Assembly (NCBI RefSeq): GCF_002749975.1
Contig: NZ_PEIG01000003.1
Span: forward strand, 62,001-126,000
From: Gloeocapsopsis sp. IPPAS B-1203
Lineage (GTDB): Bacteria > Cyanobacteriota > Cyanobacteriia > Cyanobacteriales > Chroococcidiopsidaceae
Reading direction: 5' to 3'
Length of the DNA stretch: 64,000 bases
Numbering within the stretch: position 1 is the stretch's first letter; each line of letters starts with the position of its first letter. This document shows, in pieces, positions 53,663 through 62,842 of the stretch. The notes under the pieces were generated by a model. It was not told the DNA's origin and ran no database searches. It worked only from the letters and a program-made list of their open reading frames with translations. The translations under genes and the position numbers were made by a program.

Positions 53663-54712
53663 CTACATCAAACTCACTAACGCCTCAATCAAAGTTTGAT
53701 TTTGTTCATCTGTCCCAACAGTAATTCGCAACTTATTTTCTAATCCAACTTGCTTGAAATATCGTACTAAAATTCCCCGCGCCTTCAGTGCTAAATACAA
53801 CTGTTCAGCATTTCCTTGCGGTGGAGTTACTAAAACAAAATTTGCCTGCGAATCAAAAACCTGGAAGCCTAAATTCTTAAGTTCTACTGCGAGTTTAGTG
53901 CGCGACTTTTTCACTTTTTCGGCACAAGCATTTTTGTAAACTTGATCGCGCATAGCCGCAGTACCAACAGCAGTTGCGATCGCATCAATGTTGTAACTAT
54001 CTTTGATCTTAAATAATCCCGCAAGTAACTGCGGATTAGCAATCCCAAAACCCATCCGCAACCCTGCTAGCGAATACCCCTTCGATAGTGTCCTCAGAAT
54101 AATGACATTTTCAAATTCTTGCACCAGCGGTAAAGCCGAGTACTCCGCAAAGTCAGTATAAGCCTCGTCAACGACTAATATACCTGCAAGTTGTTGTGCT
54201 AATACGCGCAAATCTGCCAAAGAAACCAAATGACCTGAAGGACTATTTGGTGATGCTATAAATGTCACTGCACCCCTAGCCTCTACAAGTTCATCAATTG
54301 GTAACTGAAAATCTGCGGGATAATCAATTTCGACAACCTTTGCAGGTTGCATCGCGGCTAACGTGCGATATAACACATACGTCGGCATCGGATAAACAAC
54401 TTTGCGATCGCTTCCTTCAGCACTTGCCCGTATAATGACATTCAGTAACTCATCACTACCGTTACCGACAATCACCCAATCTGCAGGTACACTCAAAGCC
54501 TCACTCACAGCACAACAGAAATCTTTCGCAAATGGATCGGGGTAGCGACGCAACCATTCACTGTCAAGATTTCGCAACACCTCCATCGCTTGCGGTGACG
54601 GTGGGTAAGGGTTTTCATTGGTGTTGAGCTTAATAATCGGCGTTCCTGGTTTAGGCTGTTCTCCAGGAATGTAACCTGTCATTGCATCAACAGCAGCACG
54701 AAAGTAACTCAT
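53663..54712 (-). CDS. hisC: Histidinol-phosphate aminotransferase
   Basis: 349 residues from the ATG at 54712 (a TTG 12 bp upstream is less likely). Fold-type I aminotransferase: TNENPYPPSPQAMEVL, NGSDELLNVIIRA, SPNSPSGHLVSL, VVDEAYTDFAEYS and SKGYSLAGLRMGFGIA, where Lys is the PLP Schiff-base lysine. Converts histidinol phosphate to imidazole acetol phosphate in histidine synthesis. Cyanobacteria often hold two hisC-like genes, so aromatic amino acid overlap cannot be ruled out. Confidence 0.9.
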   Translation of the reverse strand: MSYFRAAVDAMTGYIPGEQPKPGTPIIKLNTNENPYPPSPQAMEVLRNLDSEWLRRYPDPFAKDFCCAVSEALSVPADWVIVGNGSDELLNVIIRASAEGSDRKVVYPMPTYVLYRTLAAMQPAKVVEIDYPADFQLPIDELVEARGAVTFIASPNSPSGHLVSLADLRVLAQQLAGILVVDEAYTDFAEYSALPLVQEFENVIILRTLSKGYSLAGLRMGFGIANPQLLAGLFKIKDSYNIDAIATAVGTAAMRDQVYKNACAEKVKKSRTKLAVELKNLGFQVFDSQANFVLVTPPQGNAEQLYLALKARGILVRYFKQVGLENKLRITVGTDEQNQTLIEALVSLM

Positions 54713-54749
54713 AAGTGATAGCAACTTCGGTTGAATAACCAGACTATCG

Positions 54750-54819
54750 CTGGTAATTGGTAACTGGTAATTGGTGACTGGTAATTGGAAGAAAACTATT
54801 ACCCATTACCTATTACCAA
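54750..54819. repeat. GGTAAT/ATTACC mirrored array, copy 3
   Basis: Tandem TGGTAATTGGTAACTGG units answered by TATTACCCATTACC, a long imperfect hairpin upstream of hisC and downstream of the desaturase/SDR gene. Confidence 0.7.
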
Positions 54820-56071
54820 GAAGATCATTCTGCGTTCCTACTTCTGTAATCCTAGTTTCTGCACGACTGAAGAATCTGAAATATATTGATGTGCAGAATT
54901 CTTTGATAGGGAATAAGAGATAAGTTAGTGGATTAACAGTAACAATGATATTGCGGACATCGCGCTTTGCTAAAGCAATAATTTGCCGCGCGACGCGATC
55001 GCCTGACATCACTCCAATCGGATTAAGATTACTCTTAAATGGTCCCAAAATCAGTTTTCTCACAACACACGGCGCATCTAAACGGCGTAATGTCACTAAA
55101 TCGCCCAAAGCACGCTTAGAAAGTTCATACAATGGACTAAAAGCTGGACTCACCTCCGCTTCAGATGTATTTACCCATACTTCTTTCAACGCAGTGTCTT
55201 CATTTGTGCGGACGGTAGTAAAAAACAATTCCATCAACCGCAAACTCGAAAAGGTATTCACCTCGTAAGACTGGGAAATTGCCTCTGGAGTTCTTTCACC
55301 GTGGACATTAATGCCATGATTCAGCACAAGGATATCTATCTTCTTGAGTAATTCTGTAAGTTCAGCCTCTTGTCCTGTTTTCCAGGTAATTGTCTTGACG
55401 GCGAAAGATTCATCGTTGAGTGTCATAGTAATCGGTTCAGAATGCGAACTAAGAGCAAAAACCTTCGCACCTGCTTGATGCAAGTGAAGTAATAAAGCTT
55501 TCCCCAACGTTCCCGATGCACCAGTAACTGCAATTTTCTTTCCTTTAAGTGAGAGTGCTGTGCCCATCAACTTATCCACCAAAGTGAAAGTACCACAATA
55601 ATAAGCTTGGTCATCATCAAAATGATGTCGCCAGTGATAAGGACGATTCACAAACCATGTTGCAGGAGGCGATAGAAAACGTCCTGGTTTATGCGTGACA
55701 TCAGTAACTTCTCGCGCCCATTCACTTCCGCTACCACGGGCTACACAACTAATGAGAAATCCTAATGTGTAAATTGTCCCTGCCAAAGCTGCCCATTGGT
55801 AAGTAGGTGTCCATACGAAACACACCCACCACAATGCTAGGCTGAGTGTTAACATGACAAGGCATTCAGGAAAATCATTGCGCCACTGTGCTTGACGATA
55901 TATTGTTGCACTTGCAAAGGTCAAATCTCGCCGAAAAACGCGATGATGCCATACGTGTTGTCGATACAATACTGGTACGCGATGTGATATTACATGATAC
56001 AAATCTCGCACGATTTCTGCCCAGAGAATCGAACCTACTCCCCAACCAATTACTGTTATCCAATACACCAT
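54806..56071 (-). CDS. Bifunctional sterol desaturase-like / short-chain dehydrogenase
   Basis: 421 residues. The N-terminal half has membrane helices and histidine boxes of the fatty acid hydroxylase superfamily (RQHVWHHRVFRRD and PYHWRHHFDDD). The C-terminal half is an SDR domain: GASGTLGKAL (nucleotide), LVLNHGI and the YELSK catalytic Tyr/Lys. Fusions of this type occur in cyanobacteria and are named by their two domains. A step in lipid or carotenoid-like oxidation followed by alcohol/ketone interconversion is likely but unproven. Confidence 0.85.
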   Translation of the reverse strand: MVYWITVIGWGVGSILWAEIVRDLYHVISHRVPVLYRQHVWHHRVFRRDLTFASATIYRQAQWRNDFPECLVMLTLSLALWWVCFVWTPTYQWAALAGTIYTLGFLISCVARGSGSEWAREVTDVTHKPGRFLSPPATWFVNRPYHWRHHFDDDQAYYCGTFTLVDKLMGTALSLKGKKIAVTGASGTLGKALLLHLHQAGAKVFALSSHSEPITMTLNDESFAVKTITWKTGQEAELTELLKKIDILVLNHGINVHGERTPEAISQSYEVNTFSSLRLMELFFTTVRTNEDTALKEVWVNTSEAEVSPAFSPLYELSKRALGDLVTLRRLDAPCVVRKLILGPFKSNLNPIGVMSGDRVARQIIALAKRDVRNIIVTVNPLTYLLFPIKEFCTSIYFRFFSRAETRITEVGTQNDLLGNR

Positions 56072-56206
56072 AAATTTATTGCGCTAACACTCAATAATCA
56101 TCTCCGCCGCATCCTTGGGCAAAAGTAGCAACTATCATTATCTTAGAGTGCAGCTAACTTTAGCTATCCAAAATTTACGCGCCAAGTGCGATCGCTTGCT
56201 CGACAT

Positions 56207-56989
56207 TCAGTTTAATGCGTCTGGATCAATACCTAATTCCCGCAGTTTAGCTGCCAAAAGTTCGGCACGCTGTCGTTCTTGTTCAGCACGCTGTCGTTCT
56301 TGTTCAGCACGCTGTCGTTCTTGTTCGGCGCGTTGTCGTTCTTGTTCGGCTTGTTCAGCACTCCACAACAGAAGATTACCTTCAACATCCCACCAGCGCA
56401 GCCAATTGGTCGTTTGGCGCAATCGCTCGCCGTACCAAATTCCTAAAAATAACTCTAACTGCGGAATCCAATAACGTCCGTTGGCATCAGGTCTGTGTAA
56501 AACGTACTTTTCTTCTTCTAGATATCGTACCTCTAGATTTCGTTCGTAAGGGTCATAAGTAACATAAGTAGGCACTTGCAAAATTTGTTCGTAGAAATAA
56601 AGCTTGCCATAGGGTGGAGTCGAGCGTATCGACAACTCACCGCCATCTTCTTGTGAGAGGAACTCCATGACTAAAGCTACCGAATCGCCTTCAAGATGTG
56701 GTGTATAGCTGCGACGAATGACTTCTGACGGTACAGGTTGAACGTGAGCCACATAAAACCAATCAGGTGCTTTCACGACAATCTTTTTATTTACCGTAGC
56801 AACTAAACCAAAGTTCGAGCCGATGAGCATATCCGGTTGAATACGTTCTGCGGCTCCTAATGCATCAGTAAGCGCAGCAGCAAGGGGCGGTTGTTGAATG
56901 TTCTCCACAGGATCGTCAGGTAATATGAAGTCATCTGGAAGATGTTCCCAGCTGATTGTCAGTTTTTTTGTTGGCTTTTGCAGAATCAT
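56207..56989 (-). CDS. Uma2 (DUF820) family protein with long heptad tail
   Basis: 260 residues. PD-(D/E)xK-like core (PDWFYVAHVQPVPSEV, SVALVMEFLS, YVTYDPYERNLEV) then a C-terminal array of four to five EQERQRA heptads and an ELGIDPDALN end that mirrors the other heptad-tailed Uma2 gene in the window. The heptads are coded by exact 21-bp tandem repeats and may vary in number between strains. Confidence 0.88.
   Translation of the reverse strand: MILQKPTKKLTISWEHLPDDFILPDDPVENIQQPPLAAALTDALGAAERIQPDMLIGSNFGLVATVNKKIVVKAPDWFYVAHVQPVPSEVIRRSYTPHLEGDSVALVMEFLSQEDGGELSIRSTPPYGKLYFYEQILQVPTYVTYDPYERNLEVRYLEEEKYVLHRPDANGRYWIPQLELFLGIWYGERLRQTTNWLRWWDVEGNLLLWSAEQAEQERQRAEQERQRAEQERQRAEQERQRAELLAAKLRELGIDPDALN
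56260..56343. repeat. 21-bp tandem repeat (four units) inside the Uma2 gene
   Basis: Four units with few changes (GTTCAGCACGCTGTCGTTCTT on the plus strand is 21 bp; arms vary at two bases). Each codes one EQERQRA heptad, so this is a protein repeat, not a CRISPR. Confidence 0.9.
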
Positions 56990-57021
56990 ACAATGACTGA
57001 ATAATGATTAATTCGTAATTT

Positions 57022-57621
57022 ATGCCACAACAAACCTTGAATTGCTTGGCATTAATCTTGGCAGCAGGTGCATCGCATCGGATGGGTACTTGTAAAGCTG
57101 GCTTACCTTGGCGAAACGATAAAAGTTTATTGTTTTATCAAGTCGAACAATTAGCTCTTGCCAAGATTGTACCTATTGTTGTGTTGGGATTGCATAATTT
57201 CAAACAACAGCAAGTTCCTGCAGGCACTACAGTAGTGATTAACCATAATCCCAGCGCTGGAAAGGTAAGTTCGATTCTGACGGGATTAAAGCACATACCG
57301 CAATTTGATTGTTTGCTGATTTCAGCAGTCGATCAACCTAGAAGTAGTTGGATCTATCAAAAATTACTTCAAGCACACATATCTTCTTCTAGCGTGCCCA
57401 TTACGGCACCTCATTATCAAGGCAAGTTAGGTCATCCATTATTGTTTTCCTCATCAGTGCGATCTCATTTAGAAAATGTGAGTGAAGCAAATTTAGGTTT
57501 ACGCCAAGTTGTCCAAACATTTTCTTCGCAAATTCAGCGCGTAAACTTTGACACTCCAGAAGTTTTGCTGGATCTCAATACTCCTGAAGCCTATCAAGCT
57601 GCAAGACTAAGCTGCACCTAA
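57022..57621 (+). CDS. mocA: Molybdenum cofactor cytidylyltransferase (MocA-like)
   Basis: 199 residues of the MobA-like NTP transferase family: LILAAGASHRMGTCKAGLPW carries the nucleotide loop and GxxxRMG signature, and ISAVDQPRS holds the metal-binding Asp. MocA adds CMP to molybdopterin, giving the cytosine form used by xanthine-dehydrogenase-type enzymes. This fits the xdh operon 4-9 kb upstream, despite unrelated genes between. Its last 15 bp overlap the convergent ABC transporter gene. Confidence 0.85.
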   Translation: MPQQTLNCLALILAAGASHRMGTCKAGLPWRNDKSLLFYQVEQLALAKIVPIVVLGLHNFKQQQVPAGTTVVINHNPSAGKVSSILTGLKHIPQFDCLLISAVDQPRSSWIYQKLLQAHISSSSVPITAPHYQGKLGHPLLFSSSVRSHLENVSEANLGLRQVVQTFSSQIQRVNFDTPEVLLDLNTPEAYQAARLSCT

Positions 57622-59382
57622 TTGTAATGCGTAAAGATTTGCATAAACTCCGCCTTGAGCAATTAATTCTGTATGCGTACCACCTTCAATAATTTGACCT
57701 TGTTGAATTACCAATACTTGATCTGCTTTGGTAACAGTACTGAGGCGGTGGGCAATCACAAAGCTAGTCCGTTCAGTCAATAATCGATCAATCGCATCTT
57801 GAACTAAAGCTTCGGTGCGCGTGTCAATACTGCTAGTTGCTTCATCTAAAATCAGAATTCGCGGATTAACTAAAACAGCACGAGCAATACTCATCAGTTG
57901 TCGCTGTCCTTTACTGAGGTTTGCGCCTCTCGCACCTAATAGCGTCGCGTAGCCTTGCGGCAAACTAGTAATAAACTCATGAACATTGGCAACTTGAGCA
58001 GCTGCTTCAATTTCGGCTTGAGTAGCATTAGGACGACCAAAAGCAATATTTTCAGCAACTGTGCCACTGAATAAAATATTGTCTTGCAAAACTAATCCAA
58101 TTTGTCTCCGTAAGCTTGCCTGCGTGACTTTACGGATATCAATACCATCAATTTTGACAGCTCCACTCGTAACATCATAGTACCGCAGAATCAAGTTAAT
58201 AATTGTACTTTTGCCTGCTCCTGTAGGACCCACTAAAGCGATCGTTTGTCCTGGTTTCGCATGAAGGTTGACTTCTTTAAGCACAAGCTGATTTGGTTTG
58301 TAACCAAAGGAAACTTGCTCGAATGTCACCTCGCCCCGAATTAGTGGCATTGCGATCGCATCGGGTGCATCTTTGAGTTGAGCCGGTTCATCAAGTAGCA
58401 TAAAAATGCGCTCGACTGCGGCTAACGCTGACTGGGCTTGCGTATAAAACTGACTCAAAATCTGAATTGGGCGGAAAAATTGCTGTACGTAAAGTAAAAA
58501 TGCAGTTACGGTTCCTATTGTGGCGGCTCCTGTCACTGCCAAATAACCGCCATAAGCGAGAACTCCAGCAGTTGCTAGTGTGTTGAGAAAATCAATTGAT
58601 GGTAGAAACGCGGCTGTAATTGCCACTGCATCAACATTAGCATCACGGTTTGCTGCGTTGAGGGCTTTGAACTCTGCAATATTCAATCGGACGCGATTAA
58701 AGGCTTGGGCTTCGCGTACACTGCTAATATCTTCCTCAATCTTGGTAGAAAGTTCCCCAATTGTTTGTCTCGTTACGCGAAATCGTTTTCTTGCCCAGCG
58801 CGAAAATAAGCTGGTGGTAACAAGCATCAATGGAACAACTAAGTTACTGACTAAACCTAGCCGCAGGTTGATCAAGAACATGGCAATGACAATTCCTGCT
58901 AAGCTGAATAAGTTGCCCAACATCTGAGCGATCGTTTGTCCAAATGCCTGATTCACAACACTGACATCGTTGAGCAAGCGGCTCATTAAGTCCCCAGATT
59001 CACTTTGATCGAAAAAGCTAATCGGTAAACTTTGAACTTTTATAAAAATATCTTGACGTAGTTGTGCTAACAAGCGTTGTACAATCCAGCCAACACGAAT
59101 GATTTGGGCGCGGATAGCTGTAATGCCGCCTACATAGACACCTACTAGTAGTACGAGCATTAAAAGTAAACCTTGTAAGTTGCCCTGGGCAATCAGATTA
59201 TCAATTGACCAACCAACTAAAAAAGGACCAAGTGACTGTGAAGCCGCACCAATTGCAACTAAGCTGAGGGCAACAGGGACTTCTTTGCGGTAGGGTTGCA
59301 GATATCCTAAAAAGCGTCGCAGTGTCGGTAACTGTTGACTAGCTTTTTGCTCTGATGCAACGAGTGGACTAGGGCTTCTCAT
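57607..59382 (-). CDS. ABC transporter, fused permease and ATPase
   Basis: 591 residues. Six-helix exporter membrane domain (about residues 30-320), then the nucleotide-binding domain with Walker A GPTGAGKST, Q-loop VLQDNILFSG, signature ANLSKGQRQL (a variant of LSGGQ), Walker B ILILDEATSSID and the switch His in IAHRLST. A homodimeric multidrug/lipid exporter (MsbA/BmrA-like) is the likeliest form; substrate unknown. It ends in a 15-bp overlap with mocA. Confidence 0.92.
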   Translation of the reverse strand: MRSPSPLVASEQKASQQLPTLRRFLGYLQPYRKEVPVALSLVAIGAASQSLGPFLVGWSIDNLIAQGNLQGLLLMLVLLVGVYVGGITAIRAQIIRVGWIVQRLLAQLRQDIFIKVQSLPISFFDQSESGDLMSRLLNDVSVVNQAFGQTIAQMLGNLFSLAGIVIAMFLINLRLGLVSNLVVPLMLVTTSLFSRWARKRFRVTRQTIGELSTKIEEDISSVREAQAFNRVRLNIAEFKALNAANRDANVDAVAITAAFLPSIDFLNTLATAGVLAYGGYLAVTGAATIGTVTAFLLYVQQFFRPIQILSQFYTQAQSALAAVERIFMLLDEPAQLKDAPDAIAMPLIRGEVTFEQVSFGYKPNQLVLKEVNLHAKPGQTIALVGPTGAGKSTIINLILRYYDVTSGAVKIDGIDIRKVTQASLRRQIGLVLQDNILFSGTVAENIAFGRPNATQAEIEAAAQVANVHEFITSLPQGYATLLGARGANLSKGQRQLMSIARAVLVNPRILILDEATSSIDTRTEALVQDAIDRLLTERTSFVIAHRLSTVTKADQVLVIQQGQIIEGGTHTELIAQGGVYANLYALQLGAA

Positions 59383-60049
59383 GCAAGTTTGAATTGTGAA
59401 ATTATGCCGTAGCCGGAGGGCAACTTTATGAATCTTAACCTGTTAGGAGGATTCTAGAGAGCATTACAACTTTTAATCAACATATTATATTTAATGTAAT
59501 ATAGTGCTTCTACATAGTTACCGAGCGCTACAATCTGTTAGCTAATCGCTAATCAAAGGTAGGCTAAGGGCAATAAACAATTAGCAATCATAACCAGATG
59601 CTCATCACTTAAATAGAAACACTATAGCAATGTGTCAAAAGACAAGCTGGTATTCTTTGAGAACCAGGTGACAATTTTATCTTGAACGACAAACGTTGTA
59701 TTTCTCAAGTTATAAAATCTGCCGAATCCTGATTTAATTAAAAATATCTTTGCTGAGGTTAATTAAGTCAACTCAGTTAATTGTGAGATGGCTAGCTCGT
59801 CTCAGTATGAGTAAGTAAGATATATACTTTACGTTTGATATAGTATGGTTTACCTACTAAGTGGGTGAACACAACTGTTGAGCATTAATACAGCACTCAT
59901 GTGTAAAGATAACTTAGCTAAAGTTACTATTAACTCAAAAGAGCAGATTTAATGAACTATTTAGCTAGTAACTTTACTCAATTTTTACCATAGTATTTAT
60001 TAAACCGATTATAAAGGAGTTATACCACTTTAAAAAATCTTTAAAACGT
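59383..60049. other. Long AT-rich intergenic region before the SET-domain gene
   Basis: About 670 bp between divergent genes with no HIP1 cluster, repeat family member or coding frame. It could hold a long leader or a small RNA. AAGGAG at 60014-60019 sits too far from the SET-domain ATG at 60050 to be its ribosome-binding site. Confidence 0.45.
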
Positions 60050-60670
60050 ATGATACATCCTGATACTCAACTTGGTTTTGTGAGTCCATCAATAGGTTAT
60101 GGTGTATTTGCAACTAAATTCATTCCTCAAGGAACAATTACCTGGGTATTAGACAAACTAGATCAAGAGATTGACGAATCTTATATTTTGGCAATTGATG
60201 ATATTTACCGAGACCAGTTGTTGAAATATTCTTTTCGTAATGCTCAAGGCAAATATATCTTATGCTGGGATATTGCGCGGTATATAAACCATAGCTTTGA
60301 TGCTAACTGTATTCTTACACCGTATGATCTTGTGATAGCTGCTAGAGATATCCATCCAGGAGAAGAGCTGACTGAGGATTATGGATTATTAAATCTAGAC
60401 GAACCGTTTGATTGCTTACCTGAAACTGGTAGCGATCGCGTACAGGTAACACCCCATGATATTTTGCATTTTTATCATGAATGGGATCAAAAGGCAGTTG
60501 ATGCTATAAGACTTTTTAAAAAAGTTGACCAACCACTAGCAAAATTTATCAATAGTAAATTCTTGCCTAAAGTCAACGCAGTAGCAGCAGAACAAGACCA
60601 AATGGATTCAGTTGTTTCTTGTTACTATAAACGTTCTATTATTCCATCAAGTCAGGTCAATTACTCCTAA
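60050..60670 (+). CDS. SET-domain protein (possible lysine methyltransferase)
   Basis: 206 residues. SET signature parts: SIGYGVFATKFIPQGTITWV (SAM-binding start), ARYINHSFDANC (the RFINHSxxPN box) and the LTEDYG motif with the catalytic Tyr. A helical C-terminal 80 residues follow, with a Cys/Tyr-rich CYYKRS tail. No pre-SET zinc cluster. Bacterial SET proteins methylate ribosomal or DNA-binding proteins, or are not yet assigned. A long AT-rich leader precedes the ATG and its base composition resembles neighbours poorly. Confidence 0.82.
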   Translation: MIHPDTQLGFVSPSIGYGVFATKFIPQGTITWVLDKLDQEIDESYILAIDDIYRDQLLKYSFRNAQGKYILCWDIARYINHSFDANCILTPYDLVIAARDIHPGEELTEDYGLLNLDEPFDCLPETGSDRVQVTPHDILHFYHEWDQKAVDAIRLFKKVDQPLAKFINSKFLPKVNAVAAEQDQMDSVVSCYYKRSIIPSSQVNYS

Positions 60671-60675
60671 TGCAA

Positions 60676-62688
60676 TTACTGTTGGGGAGTAGACACTGGT
60701 GTTGGGGTTGGTAGTGTTGGTACTACAACAGGTTCGGGATTCAAAAACTTTTCCCAAGCAGTAATTTGCTGCTGGGCTGCTCGATAAGCATCTGTTCCAG
60801 GAGGAATTCTGCGGGCGATCGCAATGCCACCAGGAATATCATACTGACCTCGATTCAAAGCAAGATTAAATAGCTGTTGACTCCATTGAGCGATCGCAGG
60901 ATTAATATCTGCACGTAGTGGACTAGTGCGTGGCACTCGGTTTGCTAGTCGAATTGCTTGTGCTAATGCTTCTGGTGTACCTTGTAGGGCTGTTTGACGT
61001 GCTTCTTGCCAATTTTGTCTAGCACGAATTTGTCCTTGCCAGTCGTTTACTGCGGCTTGGGCTTCTCCTGAAAGCGCTCTTCCTGGGGCTATTCTTTGTG
61101 CGGTTGCGATCGCTGCTGGAAGATTACCATTTCTGGCAAGAAATCTTGCCTCATCTAGAATTGGTTGATCTTGAGTTCGCTCAATTGTATTTGTCCAAGT
61201 CCTGATTCTACTGCGGGCTTCACGATACAAAGCACGTCCACTACTGATTTGACTCGCCTCATTAATTGCGGCTTGCAAGGAAGCTATATCTCCTCCTACC
61301 GCTAAATCTTCTGCACGGTTGAGTAGTGGTCTATCCTCAATAGTCTCAACTTGTCCTCGCCAGCGGTTGATTTCTGTTCGTACTTCCGAAGCACGGGGAT
61401 TGCTATCAGAAATTAATTGTGCTTCGGTAATTGCCGCTGTCAAATCCCCAATAGTTCCACCTCGGGCAAGTTGTCGAGCACGATCTAGCCGCGCTACTGC
61501 TTCAATTTCTAGTTGCCACTGGGCAATTAACTCTTGTGCCCTACTATACAGTGGTCTATCTGTAGCAATTTTCTGTGCGGTAGCGATCGCTGTTTCAATA
61601 TCTGGGATTTGTCCCATCCACGCGCTCTGCTGAGCAGATGCTAAAGTTGTAAAATCTTGAGCCTCCGCACGCAAGCCTGTACTTGCTGGAATACGATTAG
61701 CAATATTGATGGCTTCATCAGCATCTCGTCTTTCTAAAGCTGCTTGCGCGAGTTCCAGCATTTGCCGTCCCAAATCAGGAATGAGATTTCGCGCTTCTTG
61801 GTAAATATAGCTATTGACTCCAATTGATTGTGCAATCTTAATGGCTTCCAATAAGTTGTCTGCACCACCTCTTTTTGCCAAGCTTTCCGCTTTTGCCAAC
61901 TTGCTGGCATCTTCGCGGGCAATTTCAATTTTTTGATTGAGTTCTGTGTACTTCGTCGTTGCCCAATATTCGTTACCAATACTGAGTAAGCGTACCGTTC
62001 CCATAAATGCTTGATGCCACTCACGCGCGCGTAAGCGATCTTCGACTTCGGCATATATTGCTTCTGCTTCTGACCAAATTGACTGCCAATTGGCAATCTT
62101 ACTATCTACATTTTGGTAGGCAGGTACATTTCTGGAGATTTTTTGTGCCGTAGCGATCGCTTGTTCTAATCTTCCTGCTTGAAAATCTTGCTCAGCTAGA
62201 GCCAAAATATCAAGCGACCATTGTTCTAGTAAACGATTGATTTCTGGGCGGAGTGGGTGATCGTCTGGGAGTGCTTCAACGAGGGCGATCGCTTGCAGTA
62301 AGTCTTGCACTGTCTGCTTGTTTGCTGCTACTTGTGCGCAATGTAGTCGCACTGAAGCTGAAGCTAGAGGCCAAAAAATAGCTGGACAGTTGGGTGCTGC
62401 TGGTGACTTCAATAGCATTGCCAACGCGATCATACCAACTCCACTTGTCACCAAGCCTCCTAATCCCATCCAGAAAATCCAATTTTTCGACCAGAGGAGT
62501 ACCTTGCGCTTTGGATTCAATCTTTTTGGGGATTTTGGCTGCGGTGCTGAGGTGTTACCGCTCTTTTTGGCTGCGTGTCCTACTTCAGTAGAGCCAATTC
62601 CTGCAACGGGAGTTAAAGATTGGCTAGCATCTTCTGGGCTAGAAGCCTTGACAACAGACCAATCTTCTGGAATACTTCTCTCTCTCAT
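60676..62688 (-). CDS. Membrane-anchored repeat protein, unknown function
   Basis: 670 residues from the ATG at 62688; a GTG three codons upstream is possible. A Pro/Ser-rich cytoplasmic start and basic KRLNPKRKVLLW precede one membrane helix (about residues 72-95). The rest is about ten helical repeats of 50-65 residues with consensus LxxAIxxAQxI...YxxAQxxIxxWQxxI, ending in a Pro/Thr tail (VPTLPTPTPVSTPQQ). The helical repeats resemble a solenoid scaffold. It lies upstream-to-downstream next to hslO on the same strand. No family function known to me. Confidence 0.78.
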   Translation of the reverse strand: MRERSIPEDWSVVKASSPEDASQSLTPVAGIGSTEVGHAAKKSGNTSAPQPKSPKRLNPKRKVLLWSKNWIFWMGLGGLVTSGVGMIALAMLLKSPAAPNCPAIFWPLASASVRLHCAQVAANKQTVQDLLQAIALVEALPDDHPLRPEINRLLEQWSLDILALAEQDFQAGRLEQAIATAQKISRNVPAYQNVDSKIANWQSIWSEAEAIYAEVEDRLRAREWHQAFMGTVRLLSIGNEYWATTKYTELNQKIEIAREDASKLAKAESLAKRGGADNLLEAIKIAQSIGVNSYIYQEARNLIPDLGRQMLELAQAALERRDADEAINIANRIPASTGLRAEAQDFTTLASAQQSAWMGQIPDIETAIATAQKIATDRPLYSRAQELIAQWQLEIEAVARLDRARQLARGGTIGDLTAAITEAQLISDSNPRASEVRTEINRWRGQVETIEDRPLLNRAEDLAVGGDIASLQAAINEASQISSGRALYREARSRIRTWTNTIERTQDQPILDEARFLARNGNLPAAIATAQRIAPGRALSGEAQAAVNDWQGQIRARQNWQEARQTALQGTPEALAQAIRLANRVPRTSPLRADINPAIAQWSQQLFNLALNRGQYDIPGGIAIARRIPPGTDAYRAAQQQITAWEKFLNPEPVVVPTLPTPTPVSTPQQ

Positions 62689-62842
62689 TGCTGACACCCA
62701 AATATCTTTACCTGGCTTTGATTCTGTTTATAAGCAGCCTTGTTTGTCAACCCACTTTATTATGTATAAAGACGTGTATTTTAGCACAAAAAAGTTGGCT
62801 ATTAGCATTTTTTGACCTCTGGCTCCTGCCCTTTGCTCCCTA

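Noticed and set aside
53392-53724. 110-codon plus-strand and 81-codon minus-strand frames between xdhC and hisC
   Set aside because: Both are products of R1 copy C and flanking spacer; no ribosome-binding site or family likeness.
56260-56343. Possible CRISPR array
   Set aside because: Units are directly adjacent 21-mers with no spacers and code for a protein heptad.
56115-56474. Cys/Arg/Ser-repeat frame (ARCRSCS units)
   Set aside because: Antisense shadow of the 21-bp heptad repeat in the Uma2 gene.
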